Notes under the pieces: generated by a model
Database searches by the model: none
Told to the model about the DNA's origin: nothing
Seen by the model: only the letters and a program-made list of their open reading frames with translations
Shown here: in pieces, positions 18,331-28,083 of the stretch
Position numbering within the stretch: position 1 is the stretch's first letter
Layout of the letters: every line of letters starts with the position of its first letter
Origin: Flectobacillus sp. BAB-3569
GTDB lineage: Bacteria; Bacteroidota; Bacteroidia; Cytophagales; Spirosomataceae
Length of the DNA: 64,000 bases
NCBI RefSeq assembly: GCF_002270355.1
Contig: NZ_NJFZ01000035.1
Coordinates: 62,001 to 126,000, forward strand
Direction of reading: 5' to 3'
Program-made: the position numbers and the translations under genes

Positions 18331-19016
18331 TCAATTTTTTCGCCATACGGCTCATCATATTTTGGAGCGAAGAGAACTTTCGGTTCTTCAAAAATTAAAG
18401 TAGAATTATCAAAAATTAAATTCAAAGTGCCTTTTCTAAGAAAATCTCTATATATACTTTTAAGATGAGACTTTACTTTTCCAATACTTCTACCTCTTGG
18501 CATTTTATTTACATTATTCAATTCAATAATTGTATAATGTAGATTTTCATCAACTGGTGTAGAAGTGAATTCTAATTCTTCGAGTTTATCTTCAACGATT
18601 TTCCTAATATCAAACTTTATTGTTTTTTCAACAGCTTCATTTAATGCTGTTGTCCTTACTGTCCACATATCTGAAAACCAACAAGCCGCAGACTTCATAC
18701 CCATTCCAAATTCCGAAAGGCCTGAAGTATCTGAAGGAATTTCCGCTGCTCTAAATGCTCTTTGGTATTGAGACTGTTCTATACCTCCAGCATTATCTCT
18801 AATAATAATTTTATTCTCAGAATCTATTATTTCAATCCTTACTTCTAATTTAAATTCCTTACCATGTAGTTTTAATAATCTTTCCCTGTTATTAATAAAG
18901 CTGGCAATGGCATTATCCACAAATTCAGCTAGTGCAAACCATGTTTCATATTCTACATATTTAAGTACTGAAAGTATCGAAACATTTGGCCTAATATTTA
19001 TTTTGTTCTCATCCAT
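18315..19016 (-). pseudogene. MORC/MutL-like GHKL ATPase, N-terminal part (frameshifted)
   Basis: 233 residues. Bergerat fold motifs: E31/D34/N35 in EFVDNAIAS, DNAGG (74-78), and FGMGMKSA (103-110). Together with 17482-18330 it forms an about 515-residue ATPase of the type described by Iyer, Abhiman and Aravind as MutL homologues in restriction-modification systems. It is the first gene of the minus-strand operon GHKL-Z1-DUF4420. Confidence 0.85.
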
Positions 19017-19701
19017 ATAATTTAGGATATTTTGAAGAGTGTTAAATTGTAATTGGATTGGACTATAGATAGAATAGGCTGTGATTTTTCTTCAACTATT
19101 TATTTGAAAAGCAACGCAAAATTAATAGTCCCGTCAGTTGTTATTGATTTTTTAGATTTCGTTAGACAAGTCGTACCTTAATTAGAAGAAGAGAAATATT
19201 TTCGATAGTCAATCATTAGATACTAATAAGTGCTCAAACTAAACCTACATAAATGTTGCGAAAAATAATACTATTTTTTTGGTAGCAAAAGTTATGTTAT
19301 CAAAATATTAAAATCAGATTTAGCAACTTAGTTTTACGATTTTGGTAGCAATAAACCAACTAACCAGTACGATTACTTTACACCCCCAATAAAATAACCT
19401 AGTAACGAAAGAAATTAATCGTTCCCGCTTTATCCCATAAATGTAGAACTGTTACATAATATTCCTCAAAATGAGAGAACTTTTAATTTTTTACAAATAG
19501 TATTTTTATATTGAATAGAACCAGTTGTGTTAGACAAAGACTATTTCACACTATGGGAAAAATCTCTCTCTCAAACTTACCTATAAAGGCCTAAAAAAAG
19601 TTTATTGACAAATTAGAATACTTTAGTAATACTCTGAAATGATTTTTATCTAGATACCATACGGATTTGATTGTGGTGATTAAGATTCTGCTTTTGGATA
19701 G
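19017..19701. other. Intergenic stretch with partial GGTAGCAA repeat
   Basis: No gene seen. GGTAGCAA arms occur at 19281-19288 and 19344-19351, with a partial TTTAGCAA arm near 19319. This is a decayed copy of the tripartite repeat and marks the boundary between the restriction island and the virus-like cluster. Confidence 0.5.
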
Positions 19702-20238
19702 CTACCATTGATAATACTCCTCCTGTTTATATACAGGCCTACCATCATACAGGTATCCATATTCATCAGTCTTGTTAGTATCTAATTTATAGGCATAAAT
19801 ATCATTGCCAGCATAAACAGCAAGTACTGTATTCGTATCTACTCCATATTCATTATAGTTGTATGTATATGAAGCTGTGAATGGCTCTGTATCATATACC
19901 CATTCACCATAAATTTTGTATTTGTAGACCATTGTACCATCTTTTAAATAACCAATTGCATTGGGATGATATTCTTGCGCAGACTTTCCATCTTTTTTTT
20001 CATACACAGTTTTACCATCCCAGTTATCCACGATGGTTGCTAAATCTACTCCATAATCATTGACACTGGAATCAATGTTTCTAATTTTGTTGGTAAGTTT
20101 AGTATTTGATGACTTCTTTTCTACTGTACTAGATGAATCGTCGGGAGAAAATAAATTCCACCATCCTTTGGATTTTCCAATGAAGTAGGTGATTACTGCG
20201 AGTACAATTGTTGCGATAATGAAGAGTGTCTTTTTCAT
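19702..20238 (-). CDS. Membrane-anchored or exported repeat protein
   Basis: 178 residues. N-terminal hydrophobic segment (LFIIATIVLAVITYFIG) then a soluble part with two related blocks, YGVDLATIVDNWDGKTVYEK and YGVDTNTVLAVYAGNDIYAY, each followed by GYLKDG/GYLYDG. Looks like tandem beta-rich domains with an N-terminal anchor. Last gene of the virus-like cluster; no family recognised. Confidence 0.6.
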   Translation of the reverse strand: MKKTLFIIATIVLAVITYFIGKSKGWWNLFSPDDSSSTVEKKSSNTKLTNKIRNIDSSVNDYGVDLATIVDNWDGKTVYEKKDGKSAQEYHPNAIGYLKDGTMVYKYKIYGEWVYDTEPFTASYTYNYNEYGVDTNTVLAVYAGNDIYAYKLDTNKTDEYGYLYDGRPVYKQEEYYQW

Positions 20239-20250
20239 TTTAGTGATTTT

Positions 20251-20380
20251 GGTAGCAATAGTTAGATTGTTAATTCCTGATATCGTTCTGCTCAGGCAAA
20301 GCTTGAGAAATTATTGGTAGCAAAAACAACTACAACAGTTGTCTGCAGTAGAGCTGGCCATTACCTTTTTGCTACCAAAA
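20251..20380. repeat. Tripartite GGTAGCAA repeat
   Basis: Arms GGTAGCAA at 20251, GGTAGCAA at 20316 and TTTTTGCTACCAAAA at 20366-20380. The last two are inverted and could form a hairpin. The first arm lies 13 bases before the start of the 178-residue gene. Confidence 0.75.
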
Positions 20381-20458
20381 AATAAAAATTTGTTACTGGA
20401 GTGACAATATTTTGATTGATTAGTTTCAAATAAAATAGTTGTCGAACTATTCAGTAGA

Positions 20459-20490
20459 AAGTCCTTCAGTTTAACTGGAGGGCTTTTCTT
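20459..20490. terminator. Hairpin terminator
   Basis: AAGTCC(T)TCAGTT / AACTGGAGGGCTT stem followed by TTCTT on the plus strand and TTTC on the minus strand. Lies between two copies of the tripartite repeat, so it probably ends the minus-strand transcript from 21497. Confidence 0.5.
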
Positions 20491-20646
20491 ATTTGTAATA
20501 CTTTGTACTTTAATCGACCCTTAATTGGTACATGAACTTTGCATTATATGAGTCTTATTTAGTCCTTATAAAATCGAAATAAAACTTGTACCAATTACCA
20601 AAGTTTTATTTTACTTGCTCTGTTGATTTTGTGAACGAATCAAACT

Positions 20647-20763
20647 GGTAGCAAAACACAAATTCCCTGGTTAAATATTGTCCGTAATAAGTTGTTTTTT
20701 GCTACCAATTCGTTCCTGGCATTCACTGTTAATTCATGCCCGGGTTTTCATTTTTGGTAGCAA
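20647..20763. repeat. Tripartite GGTAGCAA repeat
   Basis: Arms GGTAGCAAAA (20647), TTTTTTGCTACC (20694-20706) and TTTTTGGTAGCAA (20751-20763). In minus orientation it is clearly homologous to the copy at 37483-37603: shared blocks AACC-GGGC, AATGCCAGGAA, ACGGACAAT and CCAGGGAAT or CTAGGGAAT. Confidence 0.85.
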
Positions 20764-20765
20764 GA

Positions 20766-21497
20766 TTAATTATCCCACCAGTGCTTGAATTTATCAATTA
20801 AGGATGTTTTTTTCTTTCCTGAAATTGTTGGATACATAACAAATGTTTCTACTTGCTGAGTACCTGCTACCCCTGAAAGACTTTGCTTTTTAGGTTTTGG
20901 TTTAGACTTTTTGAAATCTAAACCTACACGTAAGGCAATGGCTTTGAAATCTGCTGTATCTCCTTTGATTAGATTCTTATAGAATTTTCTTTTGCCCTTT
21001 AAGATTTGAATTTGCTCTTCCAAGGTTAACTCCTTTTGATCTTTAGTCAATACTCCAGACAGTCCCGTTTGGCTCACTTTCAGAAACTTTCTTAATTCTG
21101 TTGCTATCTTTTCTTTGAATTGAGAATTTGAAATGACAGTTGTCTTAAGCTCTTCGACTTCCTGTACGAGATTGTCTCTTTCCAAGGTTTGTTTCTCGAC
21201 CTTTTGTTGGGCTTTTTTGTCAACCGAGTTGGTGGCTTTTTTCTTACTTGGAGCTTTTGAGCTAGTAGATTTTGATTTTTCCTGTTTTTGGAATATACCA
21301 ACTGCTTCTGCGGTTTGGATTAGTGCGTCTAAGGTTTCTTCTGCTTCCGTTGAAATTGAGAACAAAGTATCAAAATCTGAAAATCCCTCAGTATCCTCTT
21401 TTAGCAATTGATAGTTTTCTTGTGAAACTTTGTCAAGTTGAGCTAACTGAGAAGCTGTGATACTTTTTACTAATTCGATGTTTTTTGAAGTATTCAT
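20766..21497 (-). CDS. Coiled-coil, lysine-rich hypothetical protein
   Basis: 243 residues. N-terminal helix-rich part, a low-complexity linker (KSKSTSSKAPSKKKATN, about 75-92), a coiled coil (about 95-130), and a basic C-terminal part ending KHWWDN. Composition suggests a nucleic-acid-binding or scaffold protein of the virus-like element. Stops 3 bases from the repeat at 20647-20763. Confidence 0.55.
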   Translation of the reverse strand: MNTSKNIELVKSITASQLAQLDKVSQENYQLLKEDTEGFSDFDTLFSISTEAEETLDALIQTAEAVGIFQKQEKSKSTSSKAPSKKKATNSVDKKAQQKVEKQTLERDNLVQEVEELKTTVISNSQFKEKIATELRKFLKVSQTGLSGVLTKDQKELTLEEQIQILKGKRKFYKNLIKGDTADFKAIALRVGLDFKKSKPKPKKQSLSGVAGTQQVETFVMYPTISGKKKTSLIDKFKHWWDN

Positions 21498-21523
21498 GTT
21501 ATGTATTTTGAGAGTGAATGTTA

Positions 21524-22600
21524 TTATTTAAGTTTTTGTAATTCCATTTGCTGGAGTTGTAACCTTAATCGGTAGGTGTATTTCTTCGAGATAATCTTAG
21601 AGTCTTTTTCGTCTATTATCTCCAGTTTATCCAATTCAGCTTTTTGAGAAAAAATAATGGTAGCATCTCCATAATCTTTGAGATTGACATCAATTCTCAC
21701 ACTTTTTTGACTTTTCACCTTGAGGTAGATATATTTTACCTGTTGTGATTTAAGCAACTTTAAAATCGGTAGAATGGTCGCATTGATTAAAGTGACGCTA
21801 TTGGTTTCAGAAGGTGAGACAAAATGCCCACTGGTCTGAATTCCCTCTGCCCATTTCAGATTGGTACTGGAGTTGACTCGAACGCTAAACCTAGTTCCAG
21901 AAATAGTGACTCTTGGGTGTTCAACTCCTTCAGCTACATCGATTCTGTTGAACTTTTCGACGATACTGAGCAACTCAGCTACATTGATTCCAAAGGTGTG
22001 TTTTTCAATGTCTGGTACACCTCTTAAGTAGTTGGGTGGCCACTTCACATCGAACTTTAGACCATGCTCTGTATAATGCCCTCTTTGTGAACCCTTGGTA
22101 TGTATCCAAATCAAGGAAAAGTGATTGGTACTAAATACCCCGTCATCTGAAAAGCATATTCCAGAGTCTTGTGATATGGAACTCTGGTCGAGAAACTTTG
22201 CCATGAATTTCATGAACTTTGGATTAGATGGACTAATCAATTCACTGGGTTCTGGCTTAAGAGCTTCTTCTCCTTCGATTCTATAAATCAAGTTTGAGAG
22301 CTGATATGGATTGAAGGTAACCGATGAATTGTCACTTAGTGTAACTTTCAGTTTAAGAATACTATTTTCAAAAACAGCCTCAGCGGAGTTAACCTCGAAG
22401 TTTTTTCTGATATAGTCAGCTAGTTCTTGGACACTCAAGAACGGAATTGCATTTCCATCGATTTTATCACCAGAGATTCCTGTACTTTTAAAGTATTTCC
22501 AAAGTGCTACCAAAAACCTTTCTCTCTGACTGTAGAGAGAAAGGGGGAGTTTACCAATTGTGCTATCTTTAACCATTTTGTAATAGCTTATTTCTTTCAA
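21524..22600 (-). CDS. Replication-module protein, possibly sliding-clamp-like
   Basis: 358 residues. The alternating beta pattern (ICFSDDGVFSTNHFSLIWI, HPRVTISGTRFSVRVNSS, INATILPILKLL, VKYIYLKV) and the central VTLINATILP motif remind me of beta sliding clamps, but no diagnostic motif proves it. The C terminus carries KKYTYRLRLQLQ, the same peptide as the two upstream genes. Overlaps the helicase gene by 32 bases. Confidence 0.4.
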   Translation of the reverse strand: MKEISYYKMVKDSTIGKLPLSLYSQRERFLVALWKYFKSTGISGDKIDGNAIPFLSVQELADYIRKNFEVNSAEAVFENSILKLKVTLSDNSSVTFNPYQLSNLIYRIEGEEALKPEPSELISPSNPKFMKFMAKFLDQSSISQDSGICFSDDGVFSTNHFSLIWIHTKGSQRGHYTEHGLKFDVKWPPNYLRGVPDIEKHTFGINVAELLSIVEKFNRIDVAEGVEHPRVTISGTRFSVRVNSSTNLKWAEGIQTSGHFVSPSETNSVTLINATILPILKLLKSQQVKYIYLKVKSQKSVRIDVNLKDYGDATIIFSQKAELDKLEIIDEKDSKIISKKYTYRLRLQLQQMELQKLK

Positions 22601-25600
22601 GAATTTGTAACTGCAACCTTAAACGATATTTATACTTGAGGGTTAGAACTCTTTTAGCATCATCGTTCTTAGGCTGCTCCTGTACTAAGGTTGGACTATT
22701 AAATACAGGCAGCTCTTGAAGCTCATCACTAAACTGATTTTCAAGATTAAATTCACCACGAATGATATCAAACTGTTCTGGTTTAAGTTCAGCCACGATA
22801 TTGAGCTTTTCACCCAGCACTTGAAGCGCCTCATCAATATCATTTAAGCTTACCTTAGCTTTCATGTTATTAGAAACCTTTTCAAAGAGCCCTTTTTGAG
22901 TGAGCTTGAGCAAATCAGCATCCAAATAGATGTTACCTGCATTTTGCCTACTTGCTGATACATACAGCGCAAACACCTCATTAGTCTCTCTAAAAATGCT
23001 GAGGCTATTATTACAATCAATGGATTTATCCTTGGCAAGAGACTTTACGATTTTACTACACTTTTGTAGAGGTACACCGATTTTAATCTTTTGCTTTTCA
23101 AAACCTTCACCCTCAGGGAGTAGAATCCCTTTTCGAATCTTTCCAGTTTGGGTAGTGAATTGAACCAACTTCCCAGACTTTAATCCACCACGATACGCCT
23201 GAATGATGTTACCCGTAATCAAAAACTTAATACCTCTGTCTTTTGAGTTGGCTTGAATGGATTTTTCCCAAGCTGGTAATAAGTCTCGAACAAAAGAATA
23301 ACCAGAAGGCATAGGAACAGATGTCCCTTTGATAGCAAAAATCTTCTGAGAGTTCATTCCTGAGATAGAAGGAAAGGTAATGAGTCTCTTAGATGATGCT
23401 ACGGCAATTCGAAGCCCGATGTTTGAAGGCGCAAAAGGTCTTTCCTTGGTACGGTTAATTCTAAAGCCCAAACAAGTAGCTACTACCGTGCTAGTATTTT
23501 GTGAATTAGTATCCTGATACTCTAATTTCATCCCGACCTTGAAAAACTTCAATAGCGAAGTAATATACCTCAAGTCATTCCCCAATCTATCCACTAAATC
23601 ATTTTCTGACTTCTCTTCGCTTTCTTCTAGTTCTTCCAAACGGCGGGCTACATACTTTTCTTGAGATTCTTGGTCCTTTAGGTCATTGTAAGCTTTCTCA
23701 GTTGTAATTCGATTCTTGCGAAGCTCAAAGTTATCACGGATACTTTTTCGCTTTTCTCGGATTTCATTATTGATAATCCTTTCAACTTCCTCCAAAATCT
23801 CATTGTTGAGTTGGTCTGGCGTCTTACCTTCTAAGCTATTGCGAATCTCCTTTTCAAGCTCTGCGGTAGAATAGGGTTTTCTTAAAATGTTAACCTCACA
23901 GCGTTCAATGAAGGTATTATCTGAAAAAGGACTCTTTAACCCTGCACCGACTTGGATGATACTTTTGTCAAGCGTTCGAGCTTTTAAATCCATCGTTTCG
24001 ACCTCTAAGTCAAACTTGTCATCTTCAATCAACTGCTTGATGAATTCATGATATTTCTCCAAAATCTCTTTGTAGAAAATCTCCTGTTCTTTTACAGGGA
24101 GTACTGCAATTCTACCAGATACTTTAGAGGAACAGTTTATCTTGCGAGAGGCATCCTCTCCCTCTGAAAGAAGTTTTAAAGGATCGTCAAGCTTGAGACA
24201 AAGCTCTGGGTTCTCTTTCATGTATTCATATACCACCTCATCTCCATATTTATTGAGGAAGTCCTCTGATTTCATTAAAGCTTCGGAGTTCTTTTGGTTG
24301 GCTGTGGTGTTAGCATCTAAAGATTTGAGCTTTTTCTGCAACATCATCATGAGCCTCTTTTCCGCAGGAATCGAGGAAATAAGATAATCGTAGATAGGCT
24401 TAAGAATTTGACCAGTACGATTGATTCTTCCACGTTTCTGAACTTCTGTATTGATGTCCAGCTCTGCCTGAAGAACAATCATAACACGTTGTTTCACCTT
24501 TTCTTTAGGTACTTTATCCGTAACAATGGCGTGAGCTGAAGCACCTGTACTACCAGATTGGTTAATCATCAATACATCAACTTCATTGTTATTGAACTTT
24601 CTAAAGGAATCGTTCACACTCTCAGCCTTGCGTCTGCTGATAGTACCCACATAATTGGAGGGATTAATATAAGACTCTCTCTCTCCAAGACCATTGAGGT
24701 AAGTTGGTCTAAAAGGAATGTCGAGATTTACTTCGAGTTTACGACCTGTCACTTCGGCAACTCGGAAGCCTTGAGATTCAATCTTCTGCTTAATGTAGTC
24801 AATTGGTGAAATACAAAGCCCCCCCGCAACGGATTGAATCTTTTGCATAATATCATAATAAGTATCAATGGCAGCATCAGACATTCCATCAATATCAAAC
24901 ATTTCCTTCTCATGCCTTCCAGTTTCATCTTTTATTGTATAGCTAAGAACTGATTGCAGAGATTTGAGTAGTACAGGAGCAAAGCCAGCAGGGATTTGTG
25001 AGCCCTCTTTTATGGCAAAACCATCTTCATCATTCATGTTCTCAAGGAATGAACCCATCGTAGATGAAAATGCAATTACAGGCTTTTTGCCTTCTCTAAG
25101 TCTTGCAATGGCACGATTGGCAACATCATCAGCTTTTAGCGCAAAAAGCATCTGATTAACAAGCATGAAAACTTTAGAAAAAGCAGGCGACGCATCTACC
25201 CCAGCATTTTTGTTTCCGTTTTCGACCATTGCAGAGGATTGCCTCGAACGAACCATTTTATCCATTTGAGCCACCTCAGGCATGATAAAATCCTTCTGAT
25301 AATTGATGATGTCTCTAAGAATTGAGGTGAAATTATCAGCAATCATTCTATCACGTTCTGCGTTTTTGTCAAGGTTGATATAATTAACCTCAATACCTTC
25401 ATACAATCGCTCACGACGAATTAATTGTCCCTGACTAGCCAACTGAGAGGCTACAACTTCTTGTAGTGCCACTCCACCTGTTGTGAAAGCTTCAACTAGG
25501 GATTCGGTATCCAACTGTGCCTCAGCAATACAAGTTTTCATGGCATAGAGAGGCATATTATCTGCTCTTTTAGCGAATGTAGCAGATAAAAAAGTAACTC

Positions 25601-26345
25601 CTGACGCAGAAGCACATACGTTCATCAATACTTTACCAGAATTGGAAAGACCAGAGGCGTTATGCGCCTCATCGAGAATGACAATATTATTTTGGGCTAC
25701 ACTAGCTAAAAATAACTGCTTGGGGCTTGGTTTGGCATCAGAAACCTGTGAGTAAGTCAGCATCACAAGGTCATATTCACTAGGTACTTTCCTTGAAGCA
25801 ATGATTTTATCCTGTTGCTCTTTCATAGGCGCAGTGTAAAGCTCATTACCTTGTTTGTCCTTAATGATAGTTTTGGCATCTCTTCCATTGACGATAAATG
25901 GTTTGAGGTTGGCACTACCAATATCTGCCATGTCACGATATAAGTCCGAGAATAAATTGGGCTTCTCTGTAATAAATACTGGCTTTTTACCTTGCTTGTG
26001 GGCATAGCGAATAATAGCAGAAGCGATACGACCCTTTCCGATACCTGTCTGGTCAGCAATGATGATACCTTGTCCTTTGGCTTCCATGTTGTAAATGGCC
26101 AGAGCTGTCGCATCAATCTGTTCCGCTGAAAGTGCTTTGTAAAGAGCAGCTTTGGTGAGGTATTTCAAACGACCTTGTACGAAGGCATCTACGTCACCGC
26201 CAATAGCTTGTTTGAGATTTTGTAGCGCTTGATTGATTTCAAAACCCATCGAATCGGGTGTGTCCACATCAAGAGATTGTCCCTGAGAAAGTACAGGGTA
26301 CTTCATGCCAAGGGCAATATCCATCAATTTTTTAGTTTTTTTCAT
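22569..26345 (-). CDS. Strawberry-notch-type superfamily II helicase
   Basis: 1258 residues. Walker A GIGKGR (101-106) after IIIADQT, DEAH box in IVILDEAHNASG (about 222-232), FLSATFAKR (motif III), and the SNO C-terminal helicase part with INQSGSTGASAHA and QKRGRINRTGQ (motif VI). A long coiled coil follows (about 850-930), then a C-terminal domain and KYKYRLRLQLQ tag. This helicase is typical of Bacteroidota phages and plasmids, beside an adenine methyltransferase as here. It overlaps its neighbours by 14 and 32 bases. Confidence 0.88.
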   Translation of the reverse strand: MKKTKKLMDIALGMKYPVLSQGQSLDVDTPDSMGFEINQALQNLKQAIGGDVDAFVQGRLKYLTKAALYKALSAEQIDATALAIYNMEAKGQGIIIADQTGIGKGRIASAIIRYAHKQGKKPVFITEKPNLFSDLYRDMADIGSANLKPFIVNGRDAKTIIKDKQGNELYTAPMKEQQDKIIASRKVPSEYDLVMLTYSQVSDAKPSPKQLFLASVAQNNIVILDEAHNASGLSNSGKVLMNVCASASGVTFLSATFAKRADNMPLYAMKTCIAEAQLDTESLVEAFTTGGVALQEVVASQLASQGQLIRRERLYEGIEVNYINLDKNAERDRMIADNFTSILRDIINYQKDFIMPEVAQMDKMVRSRQSSAMVENGNKNAGVDASPAFSKVFMLVNQMLFALKADDVANRAIARLREGKKPVIAFSSTMGSFLENMNDEDGFAIKEGSQIPAGFAPVLLKSLQSVLSYTIKDETGRHEKEMFDIDGMSDAAIDTYYDIMQKIQSVAGGLCISPIDYIKQKIESQGFRVAEVTGRKLEVNLDIPFRPTYLNGLGERESYINPSNYVGTISRRKAESVNDSFRKFNNNEVDVLMINQSGSTGASAHAIVTDKVPKEKVKQRVMIVLQAELDINTEVQKRGRINRTGQILKPIYDYLISSIPAEKRLMMMLQKKLKSLDANTTANQKNSEALMKSEDFLNKYGDEVVYEYMKENPELCLKLDDPLKLLSEGEDASRKINCSSKVSGRIAVLPVKEQEIFYKEILEKYHEFIKQLIEDDKFDLEVETMDLKARTLDKSIIQVGAGLKSPFSDNTFIERCEVNILRKPYSTAELEKEIRNSLEGKTPDQLNNEILEEVERIINNEIREKRKSIRDNFELRKNRITTEKAYNDLKDQESQEKYVARRLEELEESEEKSENDLVDRLGNDLRYITSLLKFFKVGMKLEYQDTNSQNTSTVVATCLGFRINRTKERPFAPSNIGLRIAVASSKRLITFPSISGMNSQKIFAIKGTSVPMPSGYSFVRDLLPAWEKSIQANSKDRGIKFLITGNIIQAYRGGLKSGKLVQFTTQTGKIRKGILLPEGEGFEKQKIKIGVPLQKCSKIVKSLAKDKSIDCNNSLSIFRETNEVFALYVSASRQNAGNIYLDADLLKLTQKGLFEKVSNNMKAKVSLNDIDEALQVLGEKLNIVAELKPEQFDIIRGEFNLENQFSDELQELPVFNSPTLVQEQPKNDDAKRVLTLKYKYRLRLQLQILERNKLLQNG

Positions 26346-27300
26346 GTAGTACTGATGAAAGCGACTTCGACTGTAATTGGAGCCTTAGTCTATATTTGTA
26401 TTTAATTTTGAGAGTGCTAGTTGTTGTTTCTTGACTAAAATTGGAAGTAACTCTTTCGTAAAGCTCTTCGAAAGTATTAATTACCTCGCTTCTGGTTTGC
26501 TCCTTGAGTGGCGCAAATCCCTCCGTAACTTCTTTTTTGCTAGAAATAAGAATAAGTCGAATATCAAAGCTTGTTCCTTGTCTGGAGTAAAGGTCTCCAT
26601 TGATGTTAATTACGTCATCGACCTTAAAATAGCGATATAGGTAGCTTAGGAAAACTCTATTTTTACCTGCCTGAACCCTTCCCTCACTGTCATAATGCGT
26701 GTGTCCACCGATGATGATGGCACATCGACCATTGGGTTTTAAATTATTGAGCGCATAATAGCTAAGAATATGGTCAAGGTCTTTTAGGATGTATTTATTG
26801 TCGATTTTTAGGTAATCCCTTTGGTCAACTGCCCCGAATGGAGGATTGGTAATGACTCCATCAAACTTCTCGTTTGGCGTGTTGTAGATAGCATTGATTT
26901 GAGTTGCTTTTCTAAAACCTTGGGTTAATAAATTCTTATAACGTGTATCATCTATTTCGTTGACAGTGCATTGCTCAGGACGAAAAGCAATGGTCATCAT
27001 GCCATTGCCAGCAGTTGGTTCAAAAATTTGACCTTGATAATGTTGAGCTCCATTTTTCACATACAACCCTGCTAAATAAGCAATGGGAGATGCTGTTGAG
27101 TACTGTTGTAATAGAATCGAAATACTGGTTCTATGTGAAAGTATTACCTGATTGCGATACGTTTCGAGAATACTCAGATACTTTTCATAATCATTGCTAT
27201 TCTTATCATTGGCAATCTTTCTACAAACATTAACAATGGCTAATTCTGTGAGTTCTTTGATATCCGTTTTGTCCGTGATTCCAAATTTACTAGCAAGTTT
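26332..27300 (-). CDS. N6-adenine DNA methyltransferase; start missing or frameshifted
   Basis: Open frame of about 322 codons. FEPTAGNGMM is motif I and ITNPPFG motif IV of gamma-type adenine methylases. The family N terminus is also present upstream (FGITDKTDIKELTELAIV, then SILLQQYSTASPIAYLAGLY), but no ATG, GTG or TTG precedes TTG at 27066, which would remove about 78 conserved residues. One extra A in the A4 run at 27298-27301 would fuse it to the gene at 27240-27899 (SIEKLASKFGITDK). C terminus has KYKYRLRLQLQ. Confidence 0.75.
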   Translation of the reverse strand, partial: KLASKFGITDKTDIKELTELAIVNVCRKIANDKNSNDYEKYLSILETYRNQVILSHRTSISILLQQYSTASPIAYLAGLYVKNGAQHYQGQIFEPTAGNGMMTIAFRPEQCTVNEIDDTRYKNLLTQGFRKATQINAIYNTPNEKFDGVITNPPFGAVDQRDYLKIDNKYILKDLDHILSYYALNNLKPNGRCAIIIGGHTHYDSEGRVQAGKNRVFLSYLYRYFKVDDVININGDLYSRQGTSFDIRLILISSKKEVTEGFAPLKEQTRSEVINTFEELYERVTSNFSQETTTSTLKIKYKYRLRLQLQSKSLSSVLHEKN

Positions 27301-27899
27301 TCAATACTTCTTTTGTTATGTTTCTCATTACGCTCAAGCTCTAATTGTACCTGTTGAACGAACTGCTTTTCACTCGAAGTGATGCTCAAGCTTCGACCAA
27401 GGGAGCCAAGTTGAGAGAACTTATAGTCATATTCACGAGCTATTTCGTAAGTATCCTCATAATTGAATTTATCTTGAACTGGGTCAAGTACTATATCGGA
27501 AACAACCACATAGATATGTTGCCATCCTTGCCCAAAATCAACCATCTTAATCGTGTGGTTAACTTTGAGATTGTGTAAAATAGAAGAGATAAAAATGGTA
27601 AAATCTTCGCAGTCTACGCCCTTTTGTCTATCAGACCACGTGCGTCTGGGTAATCTGATTTGTTCAGTACCTTCTTTGTCGAAACGGTAATTGATATACG
27701 CTCTACAAAACTCGTAAATTTTTTGACAAAGAACAACACCTGAGTAAAGTTTAAATTGATTAGATAAAGCTGTGGTTTGTTCAATGGATTTTGGAATAAG
27801 ATTTTGTGTGATTAGGTTGAATGTATCATCTCCCGAATAATTGATTAATTCGATAAAATCAGTCTTCTTTGGTTCTGTTAAATTGGGAAAAGTCCTCAT
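27240..27899 (-). CDS. Transglutaminase-like cysteine protease fold protein
   Basis: 219 residues. The catalytic triad pattern is C97 in GVDCEDFTIF, H128 in GWQHIYVVV and D139 in LDPV, as in bacterial transglutaminase-like proteins, which mostly act as proteases. It may process virion or wall proteins. Overlaps the 74-residue gene by 41 bases. Its C terminus may continue into the methyltransferase frame by a -1 shift. Confidence 0.7.
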   Translation of the reverse strand: MRTFPNLTEPKKTDFIELINYSGDDTFNLITQNLIPKSIEQTTALSNQFKLYSGVVLCQKIYEFCRAYINYRFDKEGTEQIRLPRRTWSDRQKGVDCEDFTIFISSILHNLKVNHTIKMVDFGQGWQHIYVVVSDIVLDPVQDKFNYEDTYEIAREYDYKFSQLGSLGRSLSITSSEKQFVQQVQLELERNEKHNKRSIENLLVNLESRTKRISKNSQN

Positions 27900-28083
27900 G
27901 TTGAAATGCGTAAACTCCTAGATTTTCGATTAGTGGTTTGTGTCGCTGGTAGAACTCCTTTGCTTTGGATATAGATAAATCACTTAAATCCTGCTCAGCA
28001 CAGTTTGAGCAGGATTGTGCTTCTGTAAATCCACGACGATAGAAGCTTGCAAACAAATTGATGAACGCCTGTTGAGTGTCCAT
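27859..28083 (-). CDS. Hypothetical 74-residue protein with CxxC
   Basis: Starts MDTQQAFINLFASFYRRGF; contains SCSNCAEQD, possibly a metal- or disulphide-forming pair. Shares one base with the previous stop (28083). No family recognised. Confidence 0.5.
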   Translation of the reverse strand: MDTQQAFINLFASFYRRGFTEAQSCSNCAEQDLSDLSISKAKEFYQRHKPLIENLGVYAFQHEDFSQFNRTKED

